From positions 62,001 through 126,000 of the forward strand of contig NZ_VBSE01000042.1 in NCBI RefSeq assembly GCF_005930975.1: a stretch of DNA of 64,000 nt, written 5' to 3'. The notes beneath the pieces were generated by a model. It saw nothing but the letters and a program-made list of their open reading frames with translations. It did not search any database and was not told the origin of the DNA. Made by a program: the position numbers and the translations under genes. Of the stretch, positions 7,953-17,233 are shown piece by piece (within the stretch, counting starts at the first letter, position 1; each line of letters begins with the position of its first letter). Origin of the DNA: Apilactobacillus kunkeei. GTDB lineage: Bacteria; Bacillota; Bacilli; Lactobacillales; Lactobacillaceae.

Positions 7953-9131
7953 TTCTGAATATTTAGTTACTTTTTTACGTGAATATCTAACGATTAATTC
8001 AGATCCTAGAATAATTACTACACACGTGATTGTACAAATGATAAATAACAATCCATAAGACGTAGCATCAATGATAATTCCACCGACCAATGGTCCAATC
8101 GCCTTACCAATTGCGGCCCAGGCATTGGTTAATCCTTGATACTTACCCTTTACTTCAACCGGTGTTAATTCATTGACCAACGCTGGAATTGAAGGAATTA
8201 CGGATGCTTCTCCTAATGTTAGCACAATCATCGAAATGACGAATCCGGTATAGGTATGCGTAAAGATTAGAGTGAAGAATGACAAACCAATAAATAGAAT
8301 TCCAAAATAAATTTGGAAGTATAGACTGTCGTGTTTTTGTGCAATCCAGTTGATCAATAGTTGGAACACTACCAACAGGAATGCATTTAAAGTCCACAAC
8401 AAACTATACATTGATAATGGAATTCCAGATCCAGTAATGTATACCGACATGTTGGATACCCATTGTTCATAGACAATCCAAACAATGGCTAAAGTCACAA
8501 AGAAAGTAGTTACAATAATCCAGTTTGGACGTGGTAACTTAACCTTTGTCTTCTTCATTGCATCACGTTTAATTGGATAGATTGAACCATCTTTGTGATA
8601 GGTCAAAATGGCACTAATTCCGTAAATAATCAATATGGCAGTGGTCAACATAAAGACGTAGCCAATTCCGATTGGATAGATAAATCCAACCGCAATCGTT
8701 CCAAAAACTACCCCAACATTTTGCGCTAAGTACAACATATTAAAAATAAAACGTCCTGACTTCATTTTAACCGTGGTTCCTAAGGAATTAATCATCGTTA
8801 GGTTCCAACCGGTCGTAAAGCCAAATAATACCAATCCAATTGGATAATATGGCCAGCCATTGAAGAAAATTAATCCCAAAGATATCAATACGGAAGTAAT
8901 AATCCCCATTATCGTCAAAATATAGCGATTATGGCGGTCAAATAGTTTCCCCGATATATAATTACCCAAAACGTTAGAACTTGAGTATAGGAACAAAATT
9001 ATGCCGACTTCAGTCAATGACTTTCCCAATGCATCATGCATATAGACAGTCGTAAGCGGCCAGACTGTACTTACAGCAATGTTATTAATTAATGAGCCTA
9101 AAAATAACCAATGCAGTTTAATTTCATTCAT
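7950..9131 (-). CDS. MFS transporter
   Basis: 393 aa from the ATG at 9129-9131, which sits 3-4 nt after GGGGGTGAG; the longer in-frame extension has no good start. About 12 hydrophobic segments are present. The first cytoplasmic loop carries the MFS motif GKLFDRHNRY after transmembrane helix 2, and the second half has GKYQGLTNAWAAIGKAIGPLVGG, resembling multidrug-type DHA1 exporters. It is a single-gene unit between a terminator and dnaB. The substrate is unknown; drug or metabolite efflux is the usual guess for this subfamily. Confidence 0.85.
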   Translation of the reverse strand: MNEIKLHWLFLGSLINNIAVSTVWPLTTVYMHDALGKSLTEVGIILFLYSSSNVLGNYISGKLFDRHNRYILTIMGIITSVLISLGLIFFNGWPYYPIGLVLFGFTTGWNLTMINSLGTTVKMKSGRFIFNMLYLAQNVGVVFGTIAVGFIYPIGIGYVFMLTTAILIIYGISAILTYHKDGSIYPIKRDAMKKTKVKLPRPNWIIVTTFFVTLAIVWIVYEQWVSNMSVYITGSGIPLSMYSLLWTLNAFLLVVFQLLINWIAQKHDSLYFQIYFGILFIGLSFFTLIFTHTYTGFVISMIVLTLGEASVIPSIPALVNELTPVEVKGKYQGLTNAWAAIGKAIGPLVGGIIIDATSYGLLFIICTITCVVIILGSELIVRYSRKKVTKYSE

Positions 9132-9154
9132 TATCTCACCCCCGAATTTTGACA

Positions 9155-9184
9155 AAAAAATCCTTAGCAAACGCTAAGGATTTA
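9155..9184 (-). terminator. Terminator after dnaB
   Basis: Hairpin ATCCTTAGC / GCTAAGGAT with a 4-nt loop and a T run, directly after the dnaB stop. Confidence 0.8.
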
Positions 9185-9191
9185 GTTTTAA

Positions 9192-10580
9192 TTAACCCTC
9201 ATCATCTGGATTATATGCGATAGATGAGAATTTATTATGTGATTTGATAAATAGTAACTTAACAGTTCCACGAGGACCTGAACGGTTCTTTTCGATAATT
9301 ACTTCAACTTCACCTACGTCGTTGTTTTCTTCTACTTCTGATTCTTCTTCATCGTCGTCGCCGTCTTCTCTTTCGTAATAATCATCACGGTATAGAAAGG
9401 CAACGATATCAGCATCTTGTTCGATTGATCCAGATTCACGAATATCAGATAGAACCGGACGCTTGTCTTGTCGTTGTTCAACTCCACGAGACAATTGGGA
9501 TAATGCGATAACTGGAACACCCAGTTCCTTGGCAATCTTTTTCAATTGACGTGAAATATATGAAACTTCTTGTTGACGGTTTTCTTGGCTTCCACCATCA
9601 ACTAGTTGCAAATAATCAACCACGATTAAACCAAGGTTGTTAGTGTCCTTGGCTAAACGTCTTGATTTAGCACGAATTTCGGAAATCTTAGTTCCGGCAG
9701 TGTCATCGATATAGATGCTGGCATTGGATAGACTACCCATTGCCATGTAGACACTTTGCCATTCTTCACCAGTCAATTGACCAGTTCTCAAGTGGTTAGC
9801 GTCGATACTACCTTCGGCACAAATCATACGACTAACTAGTGATTCGGCACTCATTTCCAAACTAAAAATTGCAACAGCTTTCCCAGACTTGGTACCCACG
9901 TTTTGCGCCAAGTTTAAGGCAAACGCAGTCTTCCCAACGGCTGGACGAGCGGCTAGAATTACTAATTCATCATCATGCAAACCAGTTGTCATTTTATCTA
10001 GGGCTGGAAAACCAGTCGACAAACCAGTAACGGTTGATTTTTGTTGAGCTAATTCTTGAATACTGTCTAGGGATTGCCCTAAAACATCCCCAATGAACTT
10101 GAAACCATTACTGTTTCTATCTTCTGAAACGTTTAAGATTGAACGTTCAGCATTGTCCAATAGTTCATCAATGTCTCCGTTGTTGTTGTAACTTTCGGTC
10201 ACAATATCAGTAGCTGTCTTAATCAGACGTCTAGCAACTGCTTTTTGATGAACATTTTTAGCATAGTAAACAGCATTAGCCGCTGTTGGTGTGGTGGTTG
10301 CTAATTCAGCTAGGTAAGCAACACCACCCGCATCTTCTAGATTATGGCCACCTTCAAGCTCGGTTCTCAAAGTCGACGCATCAATTGGTTCATCCCTGTC
10401 ACCCAAGGTCTCCATAGCAGCAAAAATCAACTGATGAGCATGTCGATAAAAATCGTTAGAGGTAATAAATTCTTGGGTTTCTGCTAATTTTTCATTATCT
10501 AATAGGACAGCACCCAAGACGGCTTTTTCACCATTTAAATCTTGTGGTGGTGTTTGACCATTAATATAATCGTTACTCAT
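9192..10580 (-). CDS. dnaB: Replicative DNA helicase DnaB (DnaC in Bacillus naming)
   Basis: 462 aa, full length. The N-terminal primase-interaction domain (about 10-110) starts with PPQDLNGEKAVLGA; the RecA-like motor has Walker A ARPAVGKTAF (about residues 205-215), Walker B LGLIVVDYLQL and the SRQLKKIAKELGVPVIALSQLSR motif H3/H4. The ring helicase unwinds DNA at the fork ahead of the polymerase. There is no intein. It lies 24 nt downstream of rplI, the common Lactobacillales order rplI-dnaB. A patch of about 20 acidic residues precedes the C-terminal EVIIEKNRSGP motif. Confidence 0.97.
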   Translation of the reverse strand: MSNDYINGQTPPQDLNGEKAVLGAVLLDNEKLAETQEFITSNDFYRHAHQLIFAAMETLGDRDEPIDASTLRTELEGGHNLEDAGGVAYLAELATTTPTAANAVYYAKNVHQKAVARRLIKTATDIVTESYNNNGDIDELLDNAERSILNVSEDRNSNGFKFIGDVLGQSLDSIQELAQQKSTVTGLSTGFPALDKMTTGLHDDELVILAARPAVGKTAFALNLAQNVGTKSGKAVAIFSLEMSAESLVSRMICAEGSIDANHLRTGQLTGEEWQSVYMAMGSLSNASIYIDDTAGTKISEIRAKSRRLAKDTNNLGLIVVDYLQLVDGGSQENRQQEVSYISRQLKKIAKELGVPVIALSQLSRGVEQRQDKRPVLSDIRESGSIEQDADIVAFLYRDDYYEREDGDDDEEESEVEENNDVGEVEVIIEKNRSGPRGTVKLLFIKSHNKFSSIAYNPDDEG

Positions 10581-10604
10581 ACTACCCCTCGATTTCCTTT
10601 AAGA

Positions 10605-11057
10605 TTATTTTTCACTTACATGAACTCTGATTGTAGCAGTAACTTGCTTGTGTAGTTTAACTGGAACGTTAGTGTAACCTAAAGTTCTAATTGGTTCACC
10701 CAATTCAATCTTACGCTTATCAATCTTTAAGCCATGTTGTTTTTGCATTTCTGCAACGATTTGTTTTGAGGATACTGATCCGAATAAACGTCCGTCAGCA
10801 CCAACTTTAGCAGATAATTCAACGACTGTTTTATCATCTTCTAGTTTTGTCTTTAAGTCTTTTGCTTCTTGCAATTCAGCTGCAGCTTCTTTTGCTTCGG
10901 CGTGCTTTTCACCTTGAAGTTGGCTTAATGCTGAATTAGTTGCTTCTTTAGCTTTGCCTTGTTTAATTAAGAAGTTTTGTGCATATCCGTCGGAAACGTT
11001 CTTGATTTCTCCACGCTTACCTTTACCGCGAACATCTTCTAAAAATATAACTTTCAT
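10605..11057 (-). CDS. rplI: 50S ribosomal protein L9
   Basis: 150 aa. The N-terminal rRNA-binding domain has the family signature [21 protein letters not shown]; a long central helix (about 45-75) connects to the C-terminal domain ending in [14 protein letters not shown]. It binds 23S rRNA near the L1 stalk. It lies between gdpP and dnaB, its usual place. Confidence 0.97.
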   Translation of the reverse strand: MKVIFLEDVRGKGKRGEIKNVSDGYAQNFLIKQGKAKEATNSALSQLQGEKHAEAKEAAAELQEAKDLKTKLEDDKTVVELSAKVGADGRLFGSVSSKQIVAEMQKQHGLKIDKRKIELGEPIRTLGYTNVPVKLHKQVTATIRVHVSEK

Positions 11058-11128
11058 TCAAATCACTCCTCTTAATATCTTTATATTATTATAAACTCTC
11101 TAGGTGTTTTTTTAAATGAATGAATTAA

Positions 11129-13165
11129 TTAATTGTCTTCTGATTCTTCAGGAGCTTCTTCGCTTTTTACTTCATTGATGGAATCCAAAAGCATTTGTTC
11201 CACTTCTTCAATTGTCTTGTCGGCAATTTGAGTAGCACCACTTGACAAGTGGCCACCACCACCTAGTTCTTCCATCACTCTTTGCACATTTACTTCACCG
11301 TTACTTCTTGCAGAAATACCGATTAGGTCATCTGGACGATGAGAGATAACGTAAGAAGCTTCTACACCAGACATGTTTAGCATTGAGTCAGCTGCTTGAG
11401 CAGCAGTAACAGGATCGTAAACCTTGTCCTCTTCACCGGCTACATACATCATATTTTCATGACCTTCAACGACCTTAGCCATTGAAATTAAGTGCATTCT
11501 TGCCATGTAGGCATCAGGATTTTCACGCATAAATTGTTGCATTTCTTCCGAATCAGCACCAGCTGAACGTAGGTATGATGCAGCGTCAAAAGTTCTAGTT
11601 CCAGTACGTAAGGTAAATTGCTTAGTATCAACAAAGATACCGGTTAACATTGCTGTAGCTTCTAGTTTGCTTACAGGTTCTGCATCTTGTGATTGATATT
11701 CGAACATTTCGGTAATCAATTCACAGGTGGAAGAAGCATATGGTTCAATGTATACCAAGACTGGGTTTTCAGGGAATTCTTCACCACGTCTATGGTGATC
11801 AATAATCATAACCTTACTTTCCAATCTATTATATAGGTCTTCAGAAACACTCATTGATGGCTTAGAGTGGTCAACCATGATTAGTAAACTATTGTCGTCA
11901 GCTAGTTGTAAGGCTTCATCTGGTGTAATAATGTCGTCAGCTAGATTTTTGTCTTCTTTAGTTTTATCAATCAAACGTTGAACATCAGAATGGAATGTTC
12001 CATCTGGAATAACCACATAACAGTGCTTGTTGTTCATCTTAGCTAAACGATGAATACCAAGGCAGGCACCTATTGAATCCATATCTGGTTGACTGTGTCC
12101 TTGCACAAAGATAGTGTCTGCTTCCTTGAATAGTTCTTGTAAGGCTTGAGAAATCATACGAGCACGAACTCTGGTACGTTTTTCCATTGGGTTGGTCTTA
12201 CCACCATAGAAACGTGCTTCGTGATCTTTAGCTTTCACAACAACTTGGTCACCACCACGACCTAAAGCTAAGTCCAAATCGCTTTGGGCTTGTTCAGATA
12301 GGTCATTTAGGTTGTCTTCACCATAAGCAATCCCAATACTCAAGGTAACTGGGTAGTTTTGCTTAGATGTAGATTCACGAATTTCGTCTAGGATACTAAA
12401 CTTATCATCTTCGATATCTTTTAGAACCTTTGAATAGGCCATCATGATGTAGTGATCTTCGTCAACTTGTTTGATGAAGAAACCAAATTTTTGTGCCCAA
12501 ATAGTCAATTCATTGGTAACGTAGTTATTTAGGTTTGAAATTTCTTGATCAGTCATTGATTGAGTAATTTCATCGTAGTTATCCAAGAAGACTTGTCCAA
12601 CAGCGATTTTTTCATCATTGTAGTCTTTTTCAATTTGGTAGTACTTAGTAATATCCATCATGTAGATGGTGCGATATTCCTTTTGAATCAACATTGTAAA
12701 GTAATGGTCTTCCCACTTTACAGTTGCATAGTCAGGATTATCCCAATTGTTTTCCAGGATATCGGATAATTCTTCGTTTACTTCTTCAACGGTCTTACCA
12801 AGTAAATCTTGGTCACCAAAATAAGGAGTCAAATATGGGTTTACCCATTCAATTGCTCCTGTTTCACTAATCATTAATACACCCACTGGCATTTCCAAAA
12901 GTGTCTCTTGTTCACCACGGTGCATACGGTATGAAAGGTCTGAAATGTAATTATCGGTGCTAATACTTAAGTCGTTCATTTTCTTAAAGATGTAAGATAA
13001 CAATGAACATACGAATACTAAGAAAAGGACACCAGATTTCCAATCGTATAGGAAAGAAACAACCAGACCAAAGATTGACAATACGGTTAAAGCTAACGCA
13101 ATCCATCTAAGAACTTGGTTCTTTAGAAATGGAGGTAGGTTAGTTAGCGAGAACAATTTTTTCAT
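11129..13165 (-). CDS. gdpP: Cyclic-di-AMP phosphodiesterase GdpP
   Basis: 678 aa. Two transmembrane helices occupy about residues 15-60, then a PAS-like domain (about 85-150), a degenerate GGDEF domain (about 175-305), and the DHH/DHHA1 catalytic part (about 340-650) with VDHSKPS, MIIDHHRRGE and GGGGHLSSGA motifs. The enzyme cleaves c-di-AMP to pApA and so controls potassium and osmolyte transport and cell-wall homeostasis. It follows rpsR and precedes rplI, as in many Firmicutes. Confidence 0.96.
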   Translation of the reverse strand: MKKLFSLTNLPPFLKNQVLRWIALALTVLSIFGLVVSFLYDWKSGVLFLVFVCSLLSYIFKKMNDLSISTDNYISDLSYRMHRGEQETLLEMPVGVLMISETGAIEWVNPYLTPYFGDQDLLGKTVEEVNEELSDILENNWDNPDYATVKWEDHYFTMLIQKEYRTIYMMDITKYYQIEKDYNDEKIAVGQVFLDNYDEITQSMTDQEISNLNNYVTNELTIWAQKFGFFIKQVDEDHYIMMAYSKVLKDIEDDKFSILDEIRESTSKQNYPVTLSIGIAYGEDNLNDLSEQAQSDLDLALGRGGDQVVVKAKDHEARFYGGKTNPMEKRTRVRARMISQALQELFKEADTIFVQGHSQPDMDSIGACLGIHRLAKMNNKHCYVVIPDGTFHSDVQRLIDKTKEDKNLADDIITPDEALQLADDNSLLIMVDHSKPSMSVSEDLYNRLESKVMIIDHHRRGEEFPENPVLVYIEPYASSTCELITEMFEYQSQDAEPVSKLEATAMLTGIFVDTKQFTLRTGTRTFDAASYLRSAGADSEEMQQFMRENPDAYMARMHLISMAKVVEGHENMMYVAGEEDKVYDPVTAAQAADSMLNMSGVEASYVISHRPDDLIGISARSNGEVNVQRVMEELGGGGHLSSGATQIADKTIEEVEQMLLDSINEVKSEEAPEESEDN

Positions 13166-13283
13166 TGTAACTCCTCTTTTTTTATTTTTTATATCTTTAT
13201 TTTATCACATTAAGCGATTATTCAAAAAAAGGAGCTACAAACATTATTTGTATCCCCTTTATATCAATAATTTTAAATATAAA

Positions 13284-13318
13284 AAAACTGAGATTGATAA
13301 AAAATCAATCCCAGTCAA
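13284..13318 (-). terminator. Terminator after rpsF-ssb-rpsR
   Basis: Hairpin ACTG-GATTGAT / ATCAATC-CAGT with one internal mismatch and flanking A/T runs, after the rpsR stop. Confidence 0.75.
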
Positions 13319-13327
13319 AAGTTATTT

Positions 13328-13564
13328 TTAGTCTTCTGAAACGAATGGCATTAAGCCCATGATACGAGCACGCTTGATAGCAAGAGTTAACTTACGTTGG
13401 TTCTTTGCGCTAGTACCAGTAACACGACGTGGTAAAATCTTACCTCTTTCAGATACGAAACGACTTAATAGGTTAGTATCTTTGTAATCGATGTATTCGA
13501 TGTGGTTTGCGGCGATGAAGTCAACCTTACGGCGACGACGGCCACCTCTTCTTTGTTGAGCCAT
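13328..13564 (-). CDS. rpsR: 30S ribosomal protein S18
   Basis: 78 aa with a basic N-terminus (RRGGRRRRK) and the family core [20 protein letters not shown]18 binds S6 on the 30S platform; both are encoded in this operon with ssb between them. It is the canonical rpsF-ssb-rpsR order. This copy lacks the CxxC zinc motif, so it is the zinc-independent form. Confidence 0.97.
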   Translation of the reverse strand: MAQQRRGGRRRRKVDFIAANHIEYIDYKDTNLLSRFVSERGKILPRRVTGTSAKNQRKLTLAIKRARIMGLMPFVSED

Positions 13565-13592
13565 TAAATTTCCCTCCTCTTTTATTTACACA

Positions 13593-14090
13593 TTAAAATG
13601 GTAAATCATCATCGGAAATATCAATTTGATCACCAGAGTTAGCGAATGGATCCGCTGAGTTGTTACCACCATTAGATGGGGCAGCATTGTTTGATGAAGC
13701 AAAAGGATTGTTATTTCCTGCATTTGCTTGAGGAGCATTGTTGCCGGCGTTGTTGTTACCTTGGTTACTTGAACGAGGTTCTAGTAATGCAAAGTTTTCT
13801 ACAACTACTTCAGTAACATATACTCTTTGGCCTTGTTGATTTTCGTAATTTCTTGTTTGAATACGTCCATCAATTCCAACCAAAGCACCCTTATGGGTGA
13901 AGTTAGCAAAGTTTTCAGCGGATTTACGCCAGATAACACAGTTGATAAAATCTGCTTCTCTTTCACCTTGTTGGTTGGTAAAATTACGATCAACAGCTAA
14001 AGTGAAGTTACCTACGGCTGAACCGCTTGGAGTGTATCGCAAATCAACATCCCGTGTTAATCTACCAGTTAAAGTTGTACGATTAATCAT
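13593..14090 (-). CDS. ssb: Single-stranded DNA-binding protein
   Basis: 165 aa. OB-fold at 1-105 ([14 protein letters not shown]...LRYTPSG...), a flexible Asn/Gly-rich linker, and the acidic tip ISDDDLPF that recruits repair and replication proteins. It is the chromosomal housekeeping SSB, located between rpsF and rpsR. Confidence 0.97.
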   Translation of the reverse strand: MINRTTLTGRLTRDVDLRYTPSGSAVGNFTLAVDRNFTNQQGEREADFINCVIWRKSAENFANFTHKGALVGIDGRIQTRNYENQQGQRVYVTEVVVENFALLEPRSSNQGNNNAGNNAPQANAGNNNPFASSNNAAPSNGGNNSADPFANSGDQIDISDDDLPF

Positions 14091-14133
14091 GCTGAAAATT
14101 ACTCCTCTCTTTTTAAAACGTTTAAATTCTAAA

Positions 14134-14424
14134 TTATCTTCTTACAGTCATTTGACGTAGAATGTCATCACTGAATTTTGATTGACGGTCGAATTCGTCT
14201 AGAGCAGTCTTTTCTGCAGTAGTTAGGTTAACAATGTGGTATACACCTTCATTGTAACCGGCGATTTCGTAAGCAAAACGACGCTTTGACCAGTCTTTTG
14301 AATCAATAATCTTAGCACCATTATCAGTTAGAACCTTGTCGAACTTAGCAACTAAGTCGTTCTTAGCTCCTTCTTCCATATCTGGACGAATGATGTAAGT
14401 AATTTCATATTTGTGTTCTTCCAT
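14134..14424 (-). CDS. rpsF: 30S ribosomal protein S6
   Basis: 96 aa; motifs [13 protein letters not shown] and [16 protein letters not shown] are typical of S6. It is the first gene of the operon with a strong AAGGAGGTG site. S6 pairs with S18 on the small subunit. Confidence 0.97.
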   Translation of the reverse strand: MEEHKYEITYIIRPDMEEGAKNDLVAKFDKVLTDNGAKIIDSKDWSKRRFAYEIAGYNEGVYHIVNLTTAEKTALDEFDRQSKFSDDILRQMTVRR

Positions 14425-14520
14425 GAATTACACCTCCTTGTGGACTTTAGACCCAACCTATTGGGTTGAGTAAGGAGTACGAGTTATTTATAACCAATAC
14501 TCACGTTCAATAAGTTTAAC
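14425..14520 (-). promoter_or_regulatory. rpsF 5' leader, possible S6:S18 autoregulatory RNA
   Basis: The leader carries a small perfect hairpin ACCCAA-TAGG-TTGGGT and an upstream ACTCCTTACTC element that can pair with the AAGGAGGT ribosome-binding site. An S6:S18-binding leader is known at this place in Firmicutes. I could not confirm the conserved CCG bulge motif, so this is position-based. Confidence 0.35.
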
Positions 14521-14547
14521 ATTAAAAAATAAAATATTCAATACAAA

Positions 14548-14606
14548 AAAACGGGATTGTTTTTGTGCGATACATTTATATATACGCAAAGAAACATTCC
14601 CGTTAT
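14548..14606 (-). terminator. Long hairpin terminator
   Basis: Long interrupted stem with outer arms ACGGGA / TCCCGT, inner TTTGCG / CGCA pairing and a T7 tail on the minus strand, just after the stop of the secreted-protein gene. Confidence 0.65.
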
Positions 14607-14608
14607 TC

Positions 14609-15697
14609 TTAAAAGTTATTAATTGTAAATAGTTGTGATCCACGAATTGTTAGAATGTATCCTAAACCTGCTTGGTTAAAGGCAATTCCTTCAAATTCTA
14701 GGTTAGTCTTGAACTTGGTTGTTCTAACATCCCTTGGACGTAATTTGTTTAGTTTGTTTACAGGAACTGATGAAATAACACCATCGGAAACAAAGTATAA
14801 ACGGTTACTTGCTGGATTATAACCCATTCCTTGAGTTTGGAAACCTTGACCATTTGCTAGACCTTGCTTAATAGCGTGGAAGGTAACGTGATTTTTCTTA
14901 ACCTGTCCCTTGAAGATAACAATTCTACCGGCAGATTTCCCTTGCATACGGTATTTAACGTATGTATAGAAGTTCCCGTTGTTGTCGATTGCTAATTCAT
15001 TGTTGATTGAATATGATGGACTGAATTTGAAATTAATTTGCTTCACTGGTTTTAAAGTAGTTGGGCTAACTTCAACCAATGCAGCAGATTGTGCAACAAC
15101 ATTCATCTTTACATACCAAAGCATGTTAGTCTTTGGGTTCAATGCTAACGATTGACCATGACCGGCGTTAAACTTAGGACCAAACTTAATTGCAGACATA
15201 ATTTGTGGATCACGACTTCTAAGTCCTAATCTTAATTGAGCCATGTTATTGGTATCAACACCTAAGCTGTGAAGTTTCCAAAGATCGTATCTAACAATAG
15301 TAGTATTAGTATCTGGGTACATTACGTAAGCGTATTGACCCGACTTAGAAATAGCAACACTTTGTGGATTCCCAAGGTCTCCACTCGTGTTATAAGTAAC
15401 TGGAAGATAGAAACTAGTTTTCGCATTACGATGGAAATTACCGCCATTAGCATTCATTGTGTATGATGATGTTTGGTAAGTTAAGTTTTCATAATAACCC
15501 TTGCTAGCACCATAGCTATACTTAGGAATATATGCATAGTTTCCGTTGTTTACAAAGTGTGTTGCATATCCACCCTTCAAAGCATATCCCTTTTGATTGT
15601 ACGTTTTAACACTAGCATTAGCGTTAATCCCCATTGCAAGCAAAAGGAATAGTGAAAAGACAAACAACAATGTCTTTAAATCTCTCCTTAAATTCAT
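14609..15697 (-). CDS. Secreted protein of unknown function
   Basis: 362 aa. Residues 1-29 form a signal peptide (positive start, long Leu/Phe core, cleavage near INANAS). The rest is rich in Asn, Tyr and Ser with repeated short strand-like units such as SVAISKSGQYAYVMYP, SLALNPKTNMLWYV, ELAIDNNGNFYTYV and GMGYNPASNRLYFVS. Those look like blades of a beta-propeller. There is no LPxTG or other wall anchor. Proteins of this style are seen in lactobacilli without an assigned role. Single gene between its own terminator and the MFS remnant. Confidence 0.75.
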   Translation of the reverse strand: MNLRRDLKTLLFVFSLFLLLAMGINANASVKTYNQKGYALKGGYATHFVNNGNYAYIPKYSYGASKGYYENLTYQTSSYTMNANGGNFHRNAKTSFYLPVTYNTSGDLGNPQSVAISKSGQYAYVMYPDTNTTIVRYDLWKLHSLGVDTNNMAQLRLGLRSRDPQIMSAIKFGPKFNAGHGQSLALNPKTNMLWYVKMNVVAQSAALVEVSPTTLKPVKQINFKFSPSYSINNELAIDNNGNFYTYVKYRMQGKSAGRIVIFKGQVKKNHVTFHAIKQGLANGQGFQTQGMGYNPASNRLYFVSDGVISSVPVNKLNKLRPRDVRTTKFKTNLEFEGIAFNQAGLGYILTIRGSQLFTINNF

Positions 15698-15818
15698 AAA
15701 AAATCCCCCTCAATTCTTGTATATTCTAATATTATCACCAATTTAACATAATTTTAATTAATATTTCATTAAATTATTATACTTTAAGTCCAATTAGTCT
15801 CATCCCATATTATCCTTC

Positions 15819-17109
15819 TTAATTAATTTGATCAGCATGTTCCTTTACATATGAATCATCCTTTTGGATGTTTCTAACAAATTGGGAAATACTCAAAACG
15901 GTGTAGGTGATTAAAATCAGACCACTAATCATCATTATAAAGCTACCACGTGGAAACATGTCGTATAACCATGTGTATACCAAGGTTCCAAATGGCATGA
16001 TGGCGTAACCAACCGTATAGAGTGTGGAGCTAACTCTGCCTAAGATATTATGTTCAACTGTACTTTGTAGGCGAATTTCAATTGCCAAATCAAATATAGC
16101 AAAGGATAATTCCATTAATAATGACAATAGCATCCCAATTACCGAAATAATCATTTGATTCTTGGTAACCGTGAATAAGAAACCTAATCCGACCAAACTA
16201 ATCCCAACTAGAATCATGGTTGACATAATCTTGATACCAAAATGATTTTGTTGTCTTAATCGACTAGTAATCAAACTACCTGTCAGATAACCAATCGAGT
16301 ATCCAGTTTCCGTCCAAATCACAACTGAATTAGGCAAACCTAATTGGTTAACGATGATAAATGGGCTCCCGGTAACGACGGCTGTGTAGAAGAAATTAAC
16401 CACAATTTCCGCCACAATACTATCACGAATAAATGGCCGTTTTTTTACGTATTGGAGTGTTTGTTTGAATTGCTCTTTTTGCGAAACTCGTTCTTGTTTT
16501 TCAACTTTTATCTCGTAGAAATGAAGCGACATCATAATTAACATTGCTACTAATGTTGCTACAATCTCTAGGGCGATTAATCCCTCAACACTAATCAAAG
16601 CATACAACGTAATTCCTAGGACAGGTGATAATATTCTAGAAGCGGATGCTACAGCGGTGGTGAGCGAAGTTAATTTTTGCCACATCTGACATCCGAACTA
16701 ATTGTCGAATTGATGCTGAGTACGCCGTATTTCTAAGATTCACCAAAATAGAATCAATCGCAATGAAAATTGCGACCGGAATCAATAATGCTTCACCATG
16801 GAAAAATGGTAGCGCTAATGCCAAAGCGAAAAAGCCAATCATTCTTAAGACATATCCCCAAAAGATAATTCTCTTATGATTATGAGTATCGACAAAATTT
16901 CCAATCGGAATAAAGGTCAATAAACTAATCAAGGGACCAACTGCAATATTCATCCCAAAACTCAATGGAGAATGGGTGGCATGCAATAGCATGAAACTAA
17001 TTCCGTACTGAAAAATCCCGTAACTAAAAGCCCCCAAGCCGTTACTAGTCAACGACTTAATAATTTGTTGATTGGAATGGCTCTGCGTTAGTTGATTTTG
17101 ATTTTCCAT
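15819..17109 (-). pseudogene. MFS transporter split by a frameshift
   Basis: Two overlapping open frames together make one MFS protein of about 430 aa. The first (17109 down to 16636) gives helices 1-5 and ends ...RMSDVAK before running into unrelated residues. The second, in another frame (16685 to 15819), continues with KLTSLTTAVASASRILSPVLG and the remaining helices. Removing one A from an A5 run (minus strand; T5 at 16674-16678 on the plus strand) joins them as DVAKLTSL. The cause may be a true mutation, a slippery homopolymer, or a sequencing error. The intact protein would resemble MFS permeases of the MdtH/macrolide-efflux kind. Confidence 0.8.
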
Positions 17110-17173
17110 CCGCTCACCCCCTATTTTTAAGTATATTAAGGCTTAATTATAGATTTATTGATGAACAACCACA

Positions 17174-17226
17174 ATAAAAAAGCTTTCATCATAGGATTTG
17201 ACGTCCTAAATGAAAGCTTTTTTTGT
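17174..17226 (-). terminator. Terminator after gyrA
   Basis: Long hairpin with arms AAGCTTTCAT / ATGAAAGCTT and inner AGGA / TCCT pairs, with a T run, immediately past the gyrA stop. Confidence 0.8.
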
Positions 17227-17233
17227 TTGACGA

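Noticed and set aside
9290-9380. Acidic stretch in DnaB as an intein or insertion
   Set aside because: It is a short low-complexity patch near the C-terminus, and the helicase motifs are continuous.
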